From: Ustulina deusta
Lineage: Eukaryota; Ascomycota; Sordariomycetes; Xylariales; Xylariaceae
Direction of reading: 5' to 3'
Length of the DNA stretch: 64,000 bases
Assembly (NCBI GenBank): GCA_023159155.1
Contig: JAJNNX010000055.1
Span: forward strand, 124,001-188,000
The notes below the pieces were generated by a model. It was given only the letters and a program-made list of their open reading frames with translations. It ran no database searches and had not been told where the DNA came from. Below are positions 21,171-34,200 of the stretch, piece after piece (the first letter of the stretch is position 1; every line of letters starts with the position of its first letter). Both the position numbers and the translations under genes were made by a program.

Positions 21171-23476
21171 ATGACGGCTCGGAGACCGTTTGTTTTGCGG
21201 GCGATTCCCACGCCAACCGTGCGTGCCTTTGACTTCCACACCGCCCGGAATCTCCTTCCCCTTGTCTCTTCCTCGTTGCGCCCGTGTAGAATACCATCGA
21301 CCACAACCATCGGCGCCTTGAGAACTAACCACACCCACTCTCAATCCTCGCAGCGTCTCGCCATGTCAGACCGGAAGAATGCCTCTGATGAGGGGTGAGT
21401 GGCCGGTTGTTTCATCAGTCGTTGCCTTGCTGTGAAAGACCCCGGAACTGAGATGGCGAGTAGTTATACAGCCGCATTCGCCCTGTTGGAGGGACTCTGG
21501 GAGGTACGTACCGCCACAGGTTCACGAAAGATAGCTAGCGCTCACGGTCGCCCAGGCCGGGATTACGACTTGCTTCGTCAATGTCGGGTCTGACCACCCA
21601 TCTATTATTGAGGCTATCGTCAAAGGCAAGAGAGAGCGGCCCGACCGCTGGCCCCGGATGATTACTTGTCCGTCTGAAATTACTGCCATCTCCATGGCAG
21701 ACGGGTATGCCCGAGTCACGGGACGGCCGCAAGCCGTTCTCGTGCACGTTGACGTCGGTACCCAGGCTCTCGGGCAGGGTATCCACAACGCTAGCGTCGG
21801 TCGGGTTCCGGTCTTCATATTTGCCGGCATGTGCCCGTACACGGAGTCCGGGGAGCTCTTGGGTTCCCGGACGGAATACATGCACTGGCTGCAAGAAGCT
21901 CCTGACCAGAAGGCTATCGTGCGGCAATATTGTAGGTATACGGGCGAGGTTCGCACCGGACTCAATATCAAACAAACTATCGGCCGTGCGTTGCAGTTCG
22001 CAAATTCCACGCCCAAGGGCCCAGTATATGTTGCCAGCGCGCGAGAAGTGCTCGCCGAGAAGATTACCCCGTACTCGCTGCAACAAGAGCAGTGGGTGCC
22101 TATCGGCCCGAGCGCTCTGCCGCTGGATGCTGTTCATGATATTTCCACGGCGCTAGTGCAGGCCCAACGCCCGCTCATTCTTACGGGGCAGTCCGGCCGC
22201 GATCGTCGGACGCCAGATCTCCTTGTCACCCTCACAGACCTCATCCCGGGGATCCGCGTCCACGACACAGGCGGCAGCGACGTATGCTTCCCCTCGTCGC
22301 ACCCAGCGTTCGAGGGCTCTCGCTTCAGCACGCACGATTGCACGCAAGACGCCGACGTGATCCTGCTTCTCGACTGCGACGTCCCCTGGATACCGTCACG
22401 CAACCCACCGCCCCGGGAGGCAAGGATTTACCACGTCGGTATCGACCCCCTCAGCCAGCAGATCCCGGTTTCGTTCTTCCCCGCCCACGGACGCTGGAAA
22501 TCGGACGTCTATACCGCTCTCACGCAGCTCGTCGAGCATATCAAGAGCGATAATACGCTCGCTACCGCACTACAAGATCCGAAGTACGCAGTGCGTAGGA
22601 CCGCCCGCGCCGCCGCGCACGAGAAACGTCTAGCAGAAATCGCAAGACAGGTTCGCCTAGAGGATGGAGACCAGCTCGACGCGCATAATATCGGCAGTCT
22701 CCTGAAAACATCGCTCCCGGATTCCACAACGTTCGTTGTCGAAGCCGTAACAGCAGCGCAGATTATCTCTGACCAGTTGCGGCCTGATCGCCCCGGGAGC
22801 TGGATCAACTGCGGCGGAACAGGCATCGGGTGGAGCAACGGCGCGGTGCTAGGCGTCAAGATGGCGCTGGTAGACGCGGAGAGAGGGGGCGGTCGTGAGG
22901 ACCGGGGTCTAGTCTGTCAGGTCGTCGGGGATGGGAGCTTCATGTGCGCTGCGCCGTCTACGGCCCTGTGGGTTGCGAGCAAGTACGAGATCCCGGTTTT
23001 GACGGTCCTGTTAAACAATGGGGGTAAGTTCACTTCTTCTTCTTCATCACCACCGTCTCCATCAAGTCTCTTCCGCTTGTCGAGTGTATTATCCATTGTC
23101 TAACACATGAACCCGAAAATCTCTCGATTGCGTCACACCACGTTTGCAACTTGTATATTGATAGGACGAACTGACCCGCGGCCCAGGTTGGAAAGCCCCC
23201 CGAAACTCCACGCAGCTCGTCTACCCTACGGGCCTTAACACGTCGGCATCCGACGACGAGGTCAACGTTTCGTTTCGTCCAACGCCGAATTATGCCGCGT
23301 TGGCGGAGGCGGCGGCTGGGTCAGAGGTTGGCTGGGAAAACAACTCGGGTCGCCCAGGGACATGGATGCGGGGCCTCCGGGTGCGAACTGTGGGGGAACT
23401 CAGAGATGCGCTTCGACTTGCGCGCCGGAGGGTGGCTGAAGAAAGGAGGGGAATGTTGATCGAGATTTTGATGTAG
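21171..23476 (+). CDS. Thiamine-diphosphate-dependent enzyme (acetolactate synthase/benzoylformate decarboxylase-like)
   Basis: Four exons (21171-21394, 21461-21503, 21556-23023, 23187-23476) give 674 residues. The first about 60 residues are rich in Arg/Ser/Thr and poor in acids (MTARRPFVLRAIPTPTVRAF), as in a mitochondrial presequence. The pyrimidine domain starts SYTAAFALLEGLWEAGI and has the conserved glutamate in ITCPSEITAISMADGYARV, which activates ThDP. A central Rossmann-like domain follows. The PP domain has the GDGSF...NN motif (GDGSFMCAAPS, then LLNNGGW) that binds Mg-diphosphate. All cofactor motifs are present. Enzymes of this group carboligate or decarboxylate 2-oxo acids; fungal paralogues separate from Ilv2 are common and little studied. 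The first intron acceptor (GCGAG at 21460) was set by phase and is the least certain join. Linkage to the precursor locus is only positional. Confidence 0.88.
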
Positions 23477-24747
23477 GTAAGTCCCGACGGATCGTAGTTT
23501 GGAGCCAATCGCGAGATGGGCATGCAGTCCGCTCTGGAGCGTTCGATATTAGCAGGCGTAGTTACAATAGAAAAAGTATAATCAAGATGCAATAATACGG
23601 TTGATCTCTTGGCACAATCTCTTGGCACACTTAGATACCTATTGAATTTCCCGAAGAGGCAATTCCCCTCTCTTCTGTGAGAAGTGGCGCGGGACCCTTC
23701 AGATCCGTCTCAGCTACATCCAAGTTGTACCCCCTTCGTATCTTCTCTCATGGAGAGTACTGCCCGGTGCTGCAACTTGTATTGTCTTTCTGGAGATAGA
23801 GCTCCTTCACTTCGAATCATCCTCTTTTTTGTGATGTGCAACACCTCCCGGGGTTGCTGGTAGTACGGGTCTCTCGACTGGCACAGTCTCGTTGTGGTCC
23901 GAACTTGCCCCTTGCTATGGTGACTTTCTTCGCAGTTTACTACACAAGTCATTGATCTATCTAGGCGGGCATGGAGCTGTTGTCGAATGGCATCGATGTC
24001 AGAATCGTAGCCATGCGTGTCGTCCGCAGAGTGAAGCGTGCGATATCATATATCAGCATTGAGCTTACAGGGACTGAGGATATGGAGGAAAGCGGAAGTG
24101 TCATTGAATTGTGGCGATAGGTGTTTGGGAACGGGGATGTTCATTTGCAATACATAGAGGAAAGAACATTGTGATATCCCCGGCGGGAATACCAAGAGAT
24201 CTCACATAGAAATCGAGAATGCGGTCCACTACCACTATATTACATGTATGTAGAGTAGAAGTAGACCCTGAATCCAGCCCAGGTTATTATTGAATCCAAG
24301 TATGGGGAATCAGATAAGATCGGCCACAGGGGAAAAGCCACTACGAGGGTTTAAGTTCGGGGGAAAACATCCTTGCCTCTTCAATCGGAGGTGCTTTAAG
24401 TTGCTGGACTCAGCCTTTCGAGGTTATTTCTCACGTCGCTGATGGATCGCGCCACGAGGGTAGAAATGCCAGCCAACTAGCGAAGCTAACCATGGCATCT
24501 ATCGCTAAGCATGTCGTCAAAGCATCGGGCGTCACTGGGTTTTCCAGAGGCGTGGTTGCACATATTGGTGTTGCTGCGTGGGCACTATTTGCATTGGTTG
24601 GGTTTGGTGACCTAGTCAAAGAATCATTCGGTACCAAATAGTTTAACAATGCAGATTACGATTAACTTTTATTAAAATAGCTAGTAGTAATTATGTACCT
24701 GAACACTCGCAATCGTCGTCGTCGTCGTCGTTGTCACACTTTTTATA
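23477..24747. other. Intergenic, no gene seen
   Basis: About 1.3 kb between the 3' ends of two convergent genes. No frame here shows a recognisable domain. Confidence 0.4.
24713..24735. repeat. GTC trinucleotide microsatellite
   Basis: About seven TCG/GTC units, the last slightly altered, sit just downstream of the ferritin-like gene's stop codon, in its probable 3' untranslated region. Confidence 0.8.
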
Positions 24748-25902
24748 CTAGAGCCCCCCTCCACTGGCCGACAACACGTCGTTGACTTGTATGAGGCCTG
24801 GGGCAGCAAGGGTATTGGCGACAAGAGCATCGGCGTTGGGGAAGTTGGACGAGTTCGTCAGCGCGGCTACGCTCAGCCCCGTCATGATGTTTTCCGTGAA
24901 GGGGAACAGGGCGTCGAAGGTCAAGACGCCGTTGTCGAACTTGGGGTTGATGATGGGCTCCGAAATGGGAAGCTGCTGGCCGACAAGGTACGTGACGAAG
25001 AGACCGGCGAAATCAGACGCTCCGTTGACCTGGGCGTTCCCGGTCAAGTCGGCCGAGAAGGAGAGGTACATGTCGCACGGCTCGGCGGTCGTGAGCACGT
25101 TCAGGGCCGGGAGGATGGGGATGGGGATCTGCGTGATGTCGAAGGGGCACGAGACGACGAACTGCTGCAGGGCCGAGAAGGCGAAGGCGGCGACGTTGGT
25201 CGTCAGGAAGGGCTTCTCGGACGGCTTGTGGTTGAGCACGAGTCTGTAGAAACCGTTCTGCTCGCCCTCCTGGCCGATGACGGACGAGATGGCGCGCACG
25301 GGGCCGTCGTCGCCGTTTTGCGCGAACGACTGCTCGGCGTCTTGGAGCGTGCCCAGGACTACCGCGGTCAGGGTCTCGGCCAGGCCGATGGCTTCTTCAA
25401 GCGTGGTCACTGGAAAGTTGTATGTGCACGGCTTCGGGACCAGCGGCACATTGAAGTGCTCTAGGGTGGTGATGGCCGTGAGGGCGTGCAACTCCTCTTG
25501 CTAGCGGCTGTGTTAACGGGGGGGTTTAGTGGGCGAGGGCGCGATGCCACTTACAGCTTTGACTGTTTGCAGGATCTCCAGTATCGCGGACTCTGAATAC
25601 GGCGATGACGTGGCTTCAAAACCGGGCACAAGATTGGTGATGTTACTGATGATGTCGTTGAAGAACTGGACTTCCAGGTTTTCATTGAACGCGATGAGCT
25701 GGAAGTTGGCGATGCCGGCCTGGCTCAGGGTCGGGGGCGGCGGCGAGTTGGAGAGCAGACCGCTGGCCTGTTGTTCGATGCTCAGGAGCTGTTGTGCATT
25801 GGGATCCGGAAACCCGTCGTCGGCAAGGGCGGCGCGTGGTGCAACGTAGGCGGTGGACAAGCCCAGCAGAGTCGCCGAGCAGATAAGTTGTTGCGTAAGC
25901 AT
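24748..25902 (-). CDS. Secreted ferritin-like protein, late sexual development (LsdA) type
   Basis: Two exons (25902-25555, 25500-24748; donor GTAAGT, acceptor CTAG) give 366 residues. A signal peptide (MLTQQLICSATLLGLSTAYV) opens the protein. The ferritin-like region includes NFQLIAFNENLEVQFFNDII, a helix carrying metal-ligand-type Glu, and the join restores VKAQEELHAL, the second E-x2-H type helix. VIGQEGEQNGFYRLVL then supplies another Glu-rich helix. This matches fungal secreted ferritin-like proteins annotated as late sexual development proteins, which I know from memory. Their biochemical role is unclear; expression in sexual or stress stages is reported for the family. The C-terminal 150 residues are Asn/Pro-rich beta-type sequence ending without a GPI signal. 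Confidence 0.85.
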
Positions 25903-28227
25903 GACGGACGTTGTGTGATGTCGACAGCACTATCTATTATCTATAGTATTGGTCCAAGCGAGGGGGGGCCGGGGTGAATCGAGTGCTCTCGAGGGAAGCG
26001 ATGCAATGCTAGCCTAGTTGTTCTGAGAGATGCGTAAGTGCGTGCGTGCGTGGATTAATGTGCTAAGACAGCCCTCTCTTGGATTTGGATCAAGAGATGC
26101 CGGCGGTATTTGTAGTCTCCCGCATTCTCTGTGTCCAGTCCCGTACGCCATCACTCGCTTGCAGACCCAATGACGAGCGTCAGCATGCTATCACCACTGC
26201 TAGGTAACCTAACCTACCTGCATGGGCTCCGCCCGCCGGATGATGACGGGTCCGACATGTTGGTCGCGGTATTACCTACACTGAGCTTAGTCCTCGACTC
26301 CGGCCATCCGGATTTGGCCTGTGGCTGTCAGCGCGTGCGCCGGGAGCTGCTATTGCCGAAGATGGGGGAGCCCGGCACGCTCAGCGCTGTGCCGCTGTCA
26401 TGTCAGCCTACGATTGGTGAGTGGCGCCGTACCAGCCTTATTTTTGGCTGTGGCGGAGTCGCGCGCGGCCCTGACGTCGGCCTGCTCATTGGCAGACGAG
26501 ATCACTTCCCCACTAATACCGAAAAAGGAACACTGCCTACTGAATAATGGAGAAGAAAGAAAGAAAGAACGAAAGAAAAAAGGAATAAAGAAATTTGGTC
26601 GAAATACTATGTTTAGCCTTCGAAAATCTGCTCGCATCCCAGCCCTTGCAGCCAACCTCGCTCGCCCTTTGCTCCTGCTCTAGGACGATGCCGGCAATAC
26701 CGCATTGATATTAAGATGATGATCCTATTTTCACGTCTTTTCTGAACAGCGATTGGACATGACAGAGTCCTTGGTTCGTGGCAAGGCTGGTAAGCCAGAT
26801 GAACGGGCATCCATGTGACTGGCATTGCTGACCATTATTCGAGTGATGGGCTCTTGTGCCAACCGACTGAGGAGAATTGGCTGAAGCAGGTCTGGGTGAA
26901 TAGGAACAGGACTGAGTGTATTCCCTTCATGTTTATGACAGTGGCATGGATGTCAGGTATCTTATTGCGTCGTGTTGGGGATATTGCCATATAGAGAGGT
27001 CTCGAGTGTAGGGAAGACTTCACTAGTGGATTGATTCTTGACCCCTTGACTCTAATTACAGACGAGTCTCCCAGCATCTATTTTTACACAGCCTAGTCTG
27101 ACTCGGATTCGTAGATAACGCGAGAATTGTGTCATCAACAATGCATTGTTTCTGTAGTCTATAGCGTATTCCTCTCGTTAGAGCTAACTAGCGAGGTAAT
27201 AGCGCTCTTGTATCCGACTTGGCTTAGAGCTCTATGACGATAAAAGCTTATTTCTGTCAGTCGGAGAAACTCTCTGGAATCAAGATAATTACATGCAGGG
27301 TGACCGGTTCGGAAGAGAAGCGCAGATTTTCTTTCGGTAACAGTATCCGTAATTCCCAAGAATGCCAGTGAAAGGGATCGTAGTATTTTTCATGACCTTT
27401 CGAATATGAGCAGCTGCAAGGTCTACGTAATATCGAATAGACTCGGAGCGGATGTCCACCATACATACTTCTGCCTAGGAAACGCCTTCTGGTAATCCTA
27501 CTCATTTAATGGGAACAGGGTTGCAAAATTTGCACAGGTGAAAGACAGGAAACCCCTTCAATCCACCGCCCAGACTCTCATTTAGGCTCTCTTCTTAGTT
27601 CTCCTAATGCTTTTTCAGTCTCATACCAGATTATACACCAAGGATGTTCAAGTTCATCGACTCTTCCATCTATGCGTCGCACGTGTTTCCCTGCTTGGTT
27701 TGCTATTAGCTCCGTTAGCACAGGGAATATCCTCCCAGGACCATTCTTCATTAGGCCTACCCTTTGGATTATCATGCTGTTTATAGACTCAATCCGCGCC
27801 ACAACACTGCCATTACAATTTGCTAATTTCTCTCTCGGGCCTTCTTTGTGGGCGATGACCGAGGCGACTAGAGGGAGATACTGCGTTACCTATGTCTTCC
27901 CTGATTCTACGTGTCATGTCTTGAATGTTGTCGTTGGGTAGTTAGCTCCGCAATATATCCATTTATTTGTGAGGTAGATCTTGGGGGACGAGGGCTTGCA
28001 GGATTTAGGCTGGTATTAGTTATAGTCTCGTCCCTGGACATCATGATGGAGATTGGTAGCTGAATAACGCATTCTTCTTTCTCCGTAACTTTTAGTTAAA
28101 TGTTTCTATATAACTTAGGTGATAAAAACAAAATCTACAGCTCTAGCGCCTTTTGACACTAAAACAGTATTTCAGCAGTAGGCTTGTCTCAAGTTCGAGT
28201 CGTAACTATGACTCTTTATTCCGTCTT
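25903..28227. other. Intergenic, no supported gene
   Basis: About 2.3 kb with the promoter of the ferritin-like gene at its left. A purine tract (GAAAGAAAGAAC type) lies at about 26550-26600. Frames near 27578-27941 on both strands have a transposon-remnant feel but no motif I can defend. Confidence 0.4.
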
Positions 28228-31200
28228 CTATCTTTCGCCAACTGTGCTTCTCTCAACCACTAAATCGCCGATCGAGGAAATTGGCACGCCTCCCATAATA
28301 TCAAATACTGCAACTGTCGCCTGAAACTCCCTACCGATGTAGTTTCGCAACTCAACTGCCATGAGGGAGTCCACACCATAACTGGATAGTGGCTTGCTGG
28401 GTTCAACATCGTGGGGTAAGATAGACATGGCGCGTGCCAGCTTGACCGCTAGTGCCCGAATAACAATCTGGACACGCTCACCTTTCTCTTTGGTGAGCCG
28501 GAAAAGCGTGCCGGGACTCTCTGTGTTTAAAGCAGATGCTTCCGATATGTTCTGGCCTACCACATGGGAGAAGGCACCGAACAGCGGGCGATCATGCATT
28601 TGTGGAGGGGTTTGACCTTGCAGGATGAAGTCGGCTGGAGTGAGCAAGCCGATCAGAATCTGACTTTTGGCGACTGACAGCAATGGCAATTCAGGATCGC
28701 AGTAAATACTTAATAAGGCCAATAGCTCTGTGTCATCGATCTGCTGCATGTCAGCTGCCTGCTGACGATTGCGGTGATATGATTCCTTCTCCGCGATAAT
28801 TCCAATATTGCGCATCCACCCTACATCGAATGAGACGGCCTTTTGCCCACGAGATGTCCGGTAGCGCGCCAATGCATCTTGAGCCGAGCAACCTCCAGCG
28901 TAGTTCGATTGTGCGACTGTCCCGCATATCCCGGCGAGGGATGACAAGAGAATGAAGAAGTCGAGACCTCCAGGTAGCAGGCTGTGTAGGTTCCAGGATG
29001 ACTGAACCTTGGAGTTGATGGTCAGCGCCCATTGGTCATAAGTCATGTTCTCGAATACAGCGTCTTGAAGAACCATGGCGGCATTTATGCACCCCTTGAT
29101 AGGACCCAAAGCTTGAGCTTCGCATTCTCTTAGCACTTCAGTCAATGAAGGGGCCGAAGACGCATCGCACTTCGGTGCGAATACTATCACGCCACGCGCC
29201 GTAAGACTTGATACGAGCTCTATAGCTGCCTCGCTCACTGGACCGGACCGTGATAGTATGATCAAACGTCTGGCACCTCCATCAACCATCCACTTGATAA
29301 TAGCGCGACCCAAGCCTCCAAATCCGCCCGCGACAACATAAGAAGCTCGTGGGTCGAACTGCCATGTCTTCTTCTTTAGAACACGTTGCTATTGCAATGG
29401 TCAGTAAATCGTCCTCGCTCGTGTATATCGTAGCACTAGTACTCACAGGCACTATATCTGCGGAACTGACTCTGATCACAATGCGACCAGTATTCTTGCC
29501 ACTTTGGAGAAACCTGAAAGCGCCCTCAACATCGGAGACAGAATATACATGCAATGGATTGGGATGCTGAGCACCTTGCTCGAGCAACCCCAAGGTGACT
29601 TTGAGGAGCTTTGCTGTTAGCTCTTCGTCGGACTGTGACATGTGGACCAAGTCAACAGCTGAGAAGGTGACGTTCCTCGCGAAGCAGGCCATCGGTAACG
29701 ATGAATTTACCTTGATATCTGCTTTGCCAATCTCAATGAACCGACCGTACGGCGCGATGCACTCCCACGAGGCGCGGAGGCCATCTCCAGAAAGGGAGTT
29801 GAGCACAACGTCAACCCCATGCCCGTTTGTCACCCGCATTATGCCTTGCGCGAAGGAAGTATTGCGACTGTAGAAAATGTGGTCATCAGGAATTCCGAAT
29901 TTCTCCATCAAGAATTTCTTCTTTTCATTGAGCCCAACCGTGGCGAAGATCTCGGCTCCCCGAAGCTTAGCAATCCATATCGCCATCTGACCCGTGCTAC
30001 CCGCTGCAGAATGAATAAGAATCTTTTCTCCCTTCCGCAACCGAGCAATGTCCACTAGGGAGTAATACGCCGTGATACCTGGTGCGACCATGGAAGCTGC
30101 TGCTTCAAATGATAAACCATCTGGAAGGGTGAGCACAGACGACTCGAGAGCGCGGGGATACGCCTTCATACAACCTGGCGATATCATACAGACTCTATCA
30201 CCAGGCTTGAGGCCTGAATTGCACTCAGACCCTACCCTAGTCACGATGCCGGCACAGTCTCCCCCCAAATCACCGTCGTCCAACCGTCCAAGGGCAACAT
30301 AGACATCGCGAAAGTTGAGACCCCATGCTTTAGCCGCAATTTCAACTTCTCGGGGTCCTAATAGTGTGCCATAGTTGGAATCTTCTACGAACTCTAGACT
30401 CTCTAGGTCACCTGGTATCCCAACGGTGAGCTTCAATGCCAAACCTGACGACCAAGGCTTGTGCAGGATCTGGGGATGAATAAGTGACCGAATTGTATCG
30501 TTCAGAGACGATTCTTCGATAACTCGGCCTGTAATGAGCTCACCCTGACGAACGACATATTCGACTTCGGCTGAAGGTCCCTCGAAGGCTGCTTTCAATA
30601 CCTTTGTGACATAGCGCGCGAGAGCAGCAGCTGACTCATCGCTGCGCTCTATGGAAAGCAGAACAAGATGGTTCTCTATATTCTCCGTCCGAATACTGCG
30701 AAAAAAGCCCGGGGCGATTCCATACAGTGCAAACCGAAAATCATCAGGCTTTGTCGCAGTGACCCAAAGCAAGTTTTTGACTGATTTTACCAAGTATCGG
30801 AGAACTTGGAAGTCATCTCGAGAAATGGTGGCGAGGAACGGCTTGTCCGTCTCTAATAAGGACACCACCATATCAGAGTCCGTAACCCCCGCACTCTCAA
30901 GCTGCGCTAGTGTGATGATATTTAGCTGCTGATTCGCCGACTCGGAGCCGAGTGCTAGTTGAAGTGACGAAGCTAGGGCAATTTGTGTATTCGATTGGAA
31001 ATCAATGACTAGGAAGAGCTTGTCGTGTGGCGTCTCGCCGTGGAGTGGTTGTTCTGCTCTCGCTGTCGTTAAGATGATGCTGAAAATATGGCATGAGTCA
31101 TCGCTGAAGTCTCTTAGACATAGATCATTACCAGAGAACCCATTCGCTTGAAGGCATTTATGCCACTCGTCCTCAACGATAGCAGGCGACCGCGAACGCC

Positions 31201-34200
31201 ATTCTTCCTGACAATTCCACCAGCCAGGGGCAAGGCCGAATGCGAAATTGGTAATGACCTTTTCCGGTGCGATGGCCTCAAGGAGGACCATGCGACCTCC
31301 AGGCTTCATAGCCTTATGCACATTTCGAATCGTCGCCCCAAGATCTGCTGTGGCGTGTAGAACGCTCCCCGCGATAACCAAGTCATACGAACCCAGTTCA
31401 AACCCTTGATCTTCGACTGCTCGTTCTAAATCAAGCGCTTTGAACGTCATCCTCTCGCTGACTTCACGCCATCGAGCTCTGGCATTCTCAAAGAATGTAG
31501 GCGAAACGTCAGTGTACGTGTAGTTCGAGAAATACAGACCACCAGTCTGCCGCTCAAGCTCGATCAAAGTGGACAAGACATGGAACGTCATACCGCCTGT
31601 CCCTGCGCCAACCTCCAAGATGCGGAGCTGTGGATTTTCGTGTGAGGCTAATTTAATAAAGCGTTGTAATCTGTTGTCGCATATACTCTTGAACATGTCG
31701 GCGTAGAATATCTCGGCAAGGTTCAAATCAAAGATCACGGAGAGCGGGTCGACTTTCCCGACGAGGATATGTTTCAGCTGACGGACGACCGTAGTGAATA
31801 GTTTCCATGGTGGGTTCAGGGCCTCGATCTCCTCAAGCAGAATATCCAAGTCCTCATCACTAATATCGGTATTCGCCTGGGACGGCAATATCTGTTGGGC
31901 TTGGTGCTCCATCCAGTCGATGTGCCTGGTCAGGGACATGGGAATCTGAAGACGGTCATTTGCGGTTAACTGCTTGAGCGTCCTACAGAGGGATGTGTTG
32001 AGGACAAAAGTGAGTTTCTCATGCCAAGCAGCTATATCTCTCTCATCTTTCGAGAAAGTGTCATTGCCGCATGTTCGACGGAGTTGCTCCGGGTCTAACA
32101 GACTCAACTGCGGTTGCCACACCACTCCATACAATAGCTTCTTAGACGCTGGGTCGGCTTTGTCGACCTTGGACACCTGCGCCGTGACTAGTCTTTGCAC
32201 TCTACAAAGAATGGAGTTATCATCTGCAAGTGCATATATGGCCCCTTCTTTGGCTTCTCGACCTGCCTTGCTACTTGCCATAGTCATATATCGAATTGAA
32301 GAGGTGTGAGTGGCCTGCCAGCCATAGGCGGAGAACCACCCATCGTGCAGACTCATTGGTATCTGTGTCCCAGACACTTCGGTAAGCCCTTTTGTGATGC
32401 TGACTCGTAGTACATGGAATGCAGCATCCAAGATAGCGGGGTGAACGAGGCTGGCCTATTGAAGATTCCGAAGTTAATAATGTAATCTATGGAGGGGGAA
32501 TGGAAGGATCTCGGAGGCTTGCTAGAGTAATAAGAGATGTTCCACTCCTGAGTTGGTCACTCATACGCCCGAGTCACGTTGATTAGGGGAATAAGAGACT
32601 GCAGCGTACTGACCTGATGCTTGGGCGTCACGTTGATGCGAGCGATCGATGTCGCTGTGCCATCACAACGAATATCCTCCAATATTTGAAACCACTCGCC
32701 GTACCTGATTCCGTGTTCGGTGGAGTCCCTGTAGAACCGCTGCGAATTGATCTTAGTTGTGCAAACATCTGAGGCATGCTTGTACCGTAGCATGGCCTGA
32801 TTGTTGGCAAGTCGTTTCTCCATGCCGTGATCTACTTCGGTTTCCTGCTCTTCATACTGAATCTGTATAGTCGCCCTAAAGCATTCGTTCCACCTATCTT
32901 CATATCGGGCGAATAGTTTGATGTCCGACCAGGTTGTTTCTTTCTCATATGGCTTTTGGAGAGGACATAGGTGAAGCATCGTTTCCGTCTTATGTTCCCA
33001 GGCTTCATTTACGATGATAGGGCTTAGGAAGTGAGCTTCTTTGATATAATAACCCGAGACGACACGATTCTTAAATGCCATTTCTCGTGCCGCCTCCATT
33101 GCCATGATAAGCATTCCAGCCGCCGGGTAAATGATAGTATCACTCACCTACCCTATGGTTAGCACCGGTTCACCACGTTATAGGAATCCTTGAAATGCTT
33201 CTTACAACGTGATCGCCAATCCACGGGGTAGTCTCGACACTCCAAAGGTTTCTCCATCTCGGTTCCAGGGGGTTCCAATCGTGGAATCGCCAGCCGAGGA
33301 AATCGCCTGAGCCGGCCTCGCGGAGCCTAAAATCACGGCTCAAGCGTGATTCAGCCCAGTAAACACGAGAGTGGTCAAAAGGGTACTCCGGACAGTCGAC
33401 CAGGAAGGGCGAGGTTGGACTAGACGGTAGTCCATTGGCCTCGGAGATATTGAATTCGTGACCATGACAGAAGAGGTGTCCTAAAAGTTCCAGGACACTC
33501 TCGACCGCATCTTTGGATCGATGCAAAGCACTCGCGTACCGAGTCTGTTTTCGATTTCCAACTTGAGCTACGGTTTCTTGAATTGGCCGCTTTAGCGCTG
33601 AGTGCGGGCCTATTTCGACTAGATCCGAGATGCTTCCCATGCCGACTTTCAAAGTGGCAGCTTTCTGCGTAACGAGTTGGATGGCATCGGAGAAAAGTAC
33701 CGGCGACACTAAATTATCGATCCAATACTGGCCTGTTGCTAATGTCGATGGGCGGACCGGTCGTCCAGTCACTGTCGAGATCATAGGAATCGCCGACCTT
33801 GGATTACCTGCCGCAAGTGTTCCCATCCGCGATAGATACTCAGCGGCAATAATTAGCATGAACGGCGAATGATACGGTACGCCTGTCTTTAGCTTTTGCG
33901 CAAAAATTCCTTCTTCGTCGAGATGCTGCTTCACGGCATCTATGGCGCGTTCTGGGCCAGATAGTGTGCAGTTCAGAGGGCTATTGATACAGGCAACATG
34001 AACTGAGTCTTCGATGCCCGGGTCGCTCGTCGCCTTCAAGTAACTATCTACCTGATCATGTGGTAGGTTCACAGACATCATAGCCCCCGCGGAAGTAACC
34101 TTTGCATTCAGTTTGCCAGCAAGCTGGCCCCTGAAATAGGAGATCTTACAAGCCGATTCTAGAGTTAGTGACCCTGTTGTATATCTTTATCTTGGTAATT

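Noticed and set aside
27578..27941. Frames suggestive of a retroelement polyprotein fragment
   Set aside because: No reverse transcriptase, integrase or gag motif could be pointed to.
33147..33215. DH motif reads HVVSD rather than HxxxG, hinting at a dead dehydratase
   Set aside because: The catalytic His, the YPAAG segment and the distal LDAAFH Asp are all present, and I believe similar Asp-containing variants exist in active HR-PKS; not enough for a claim.
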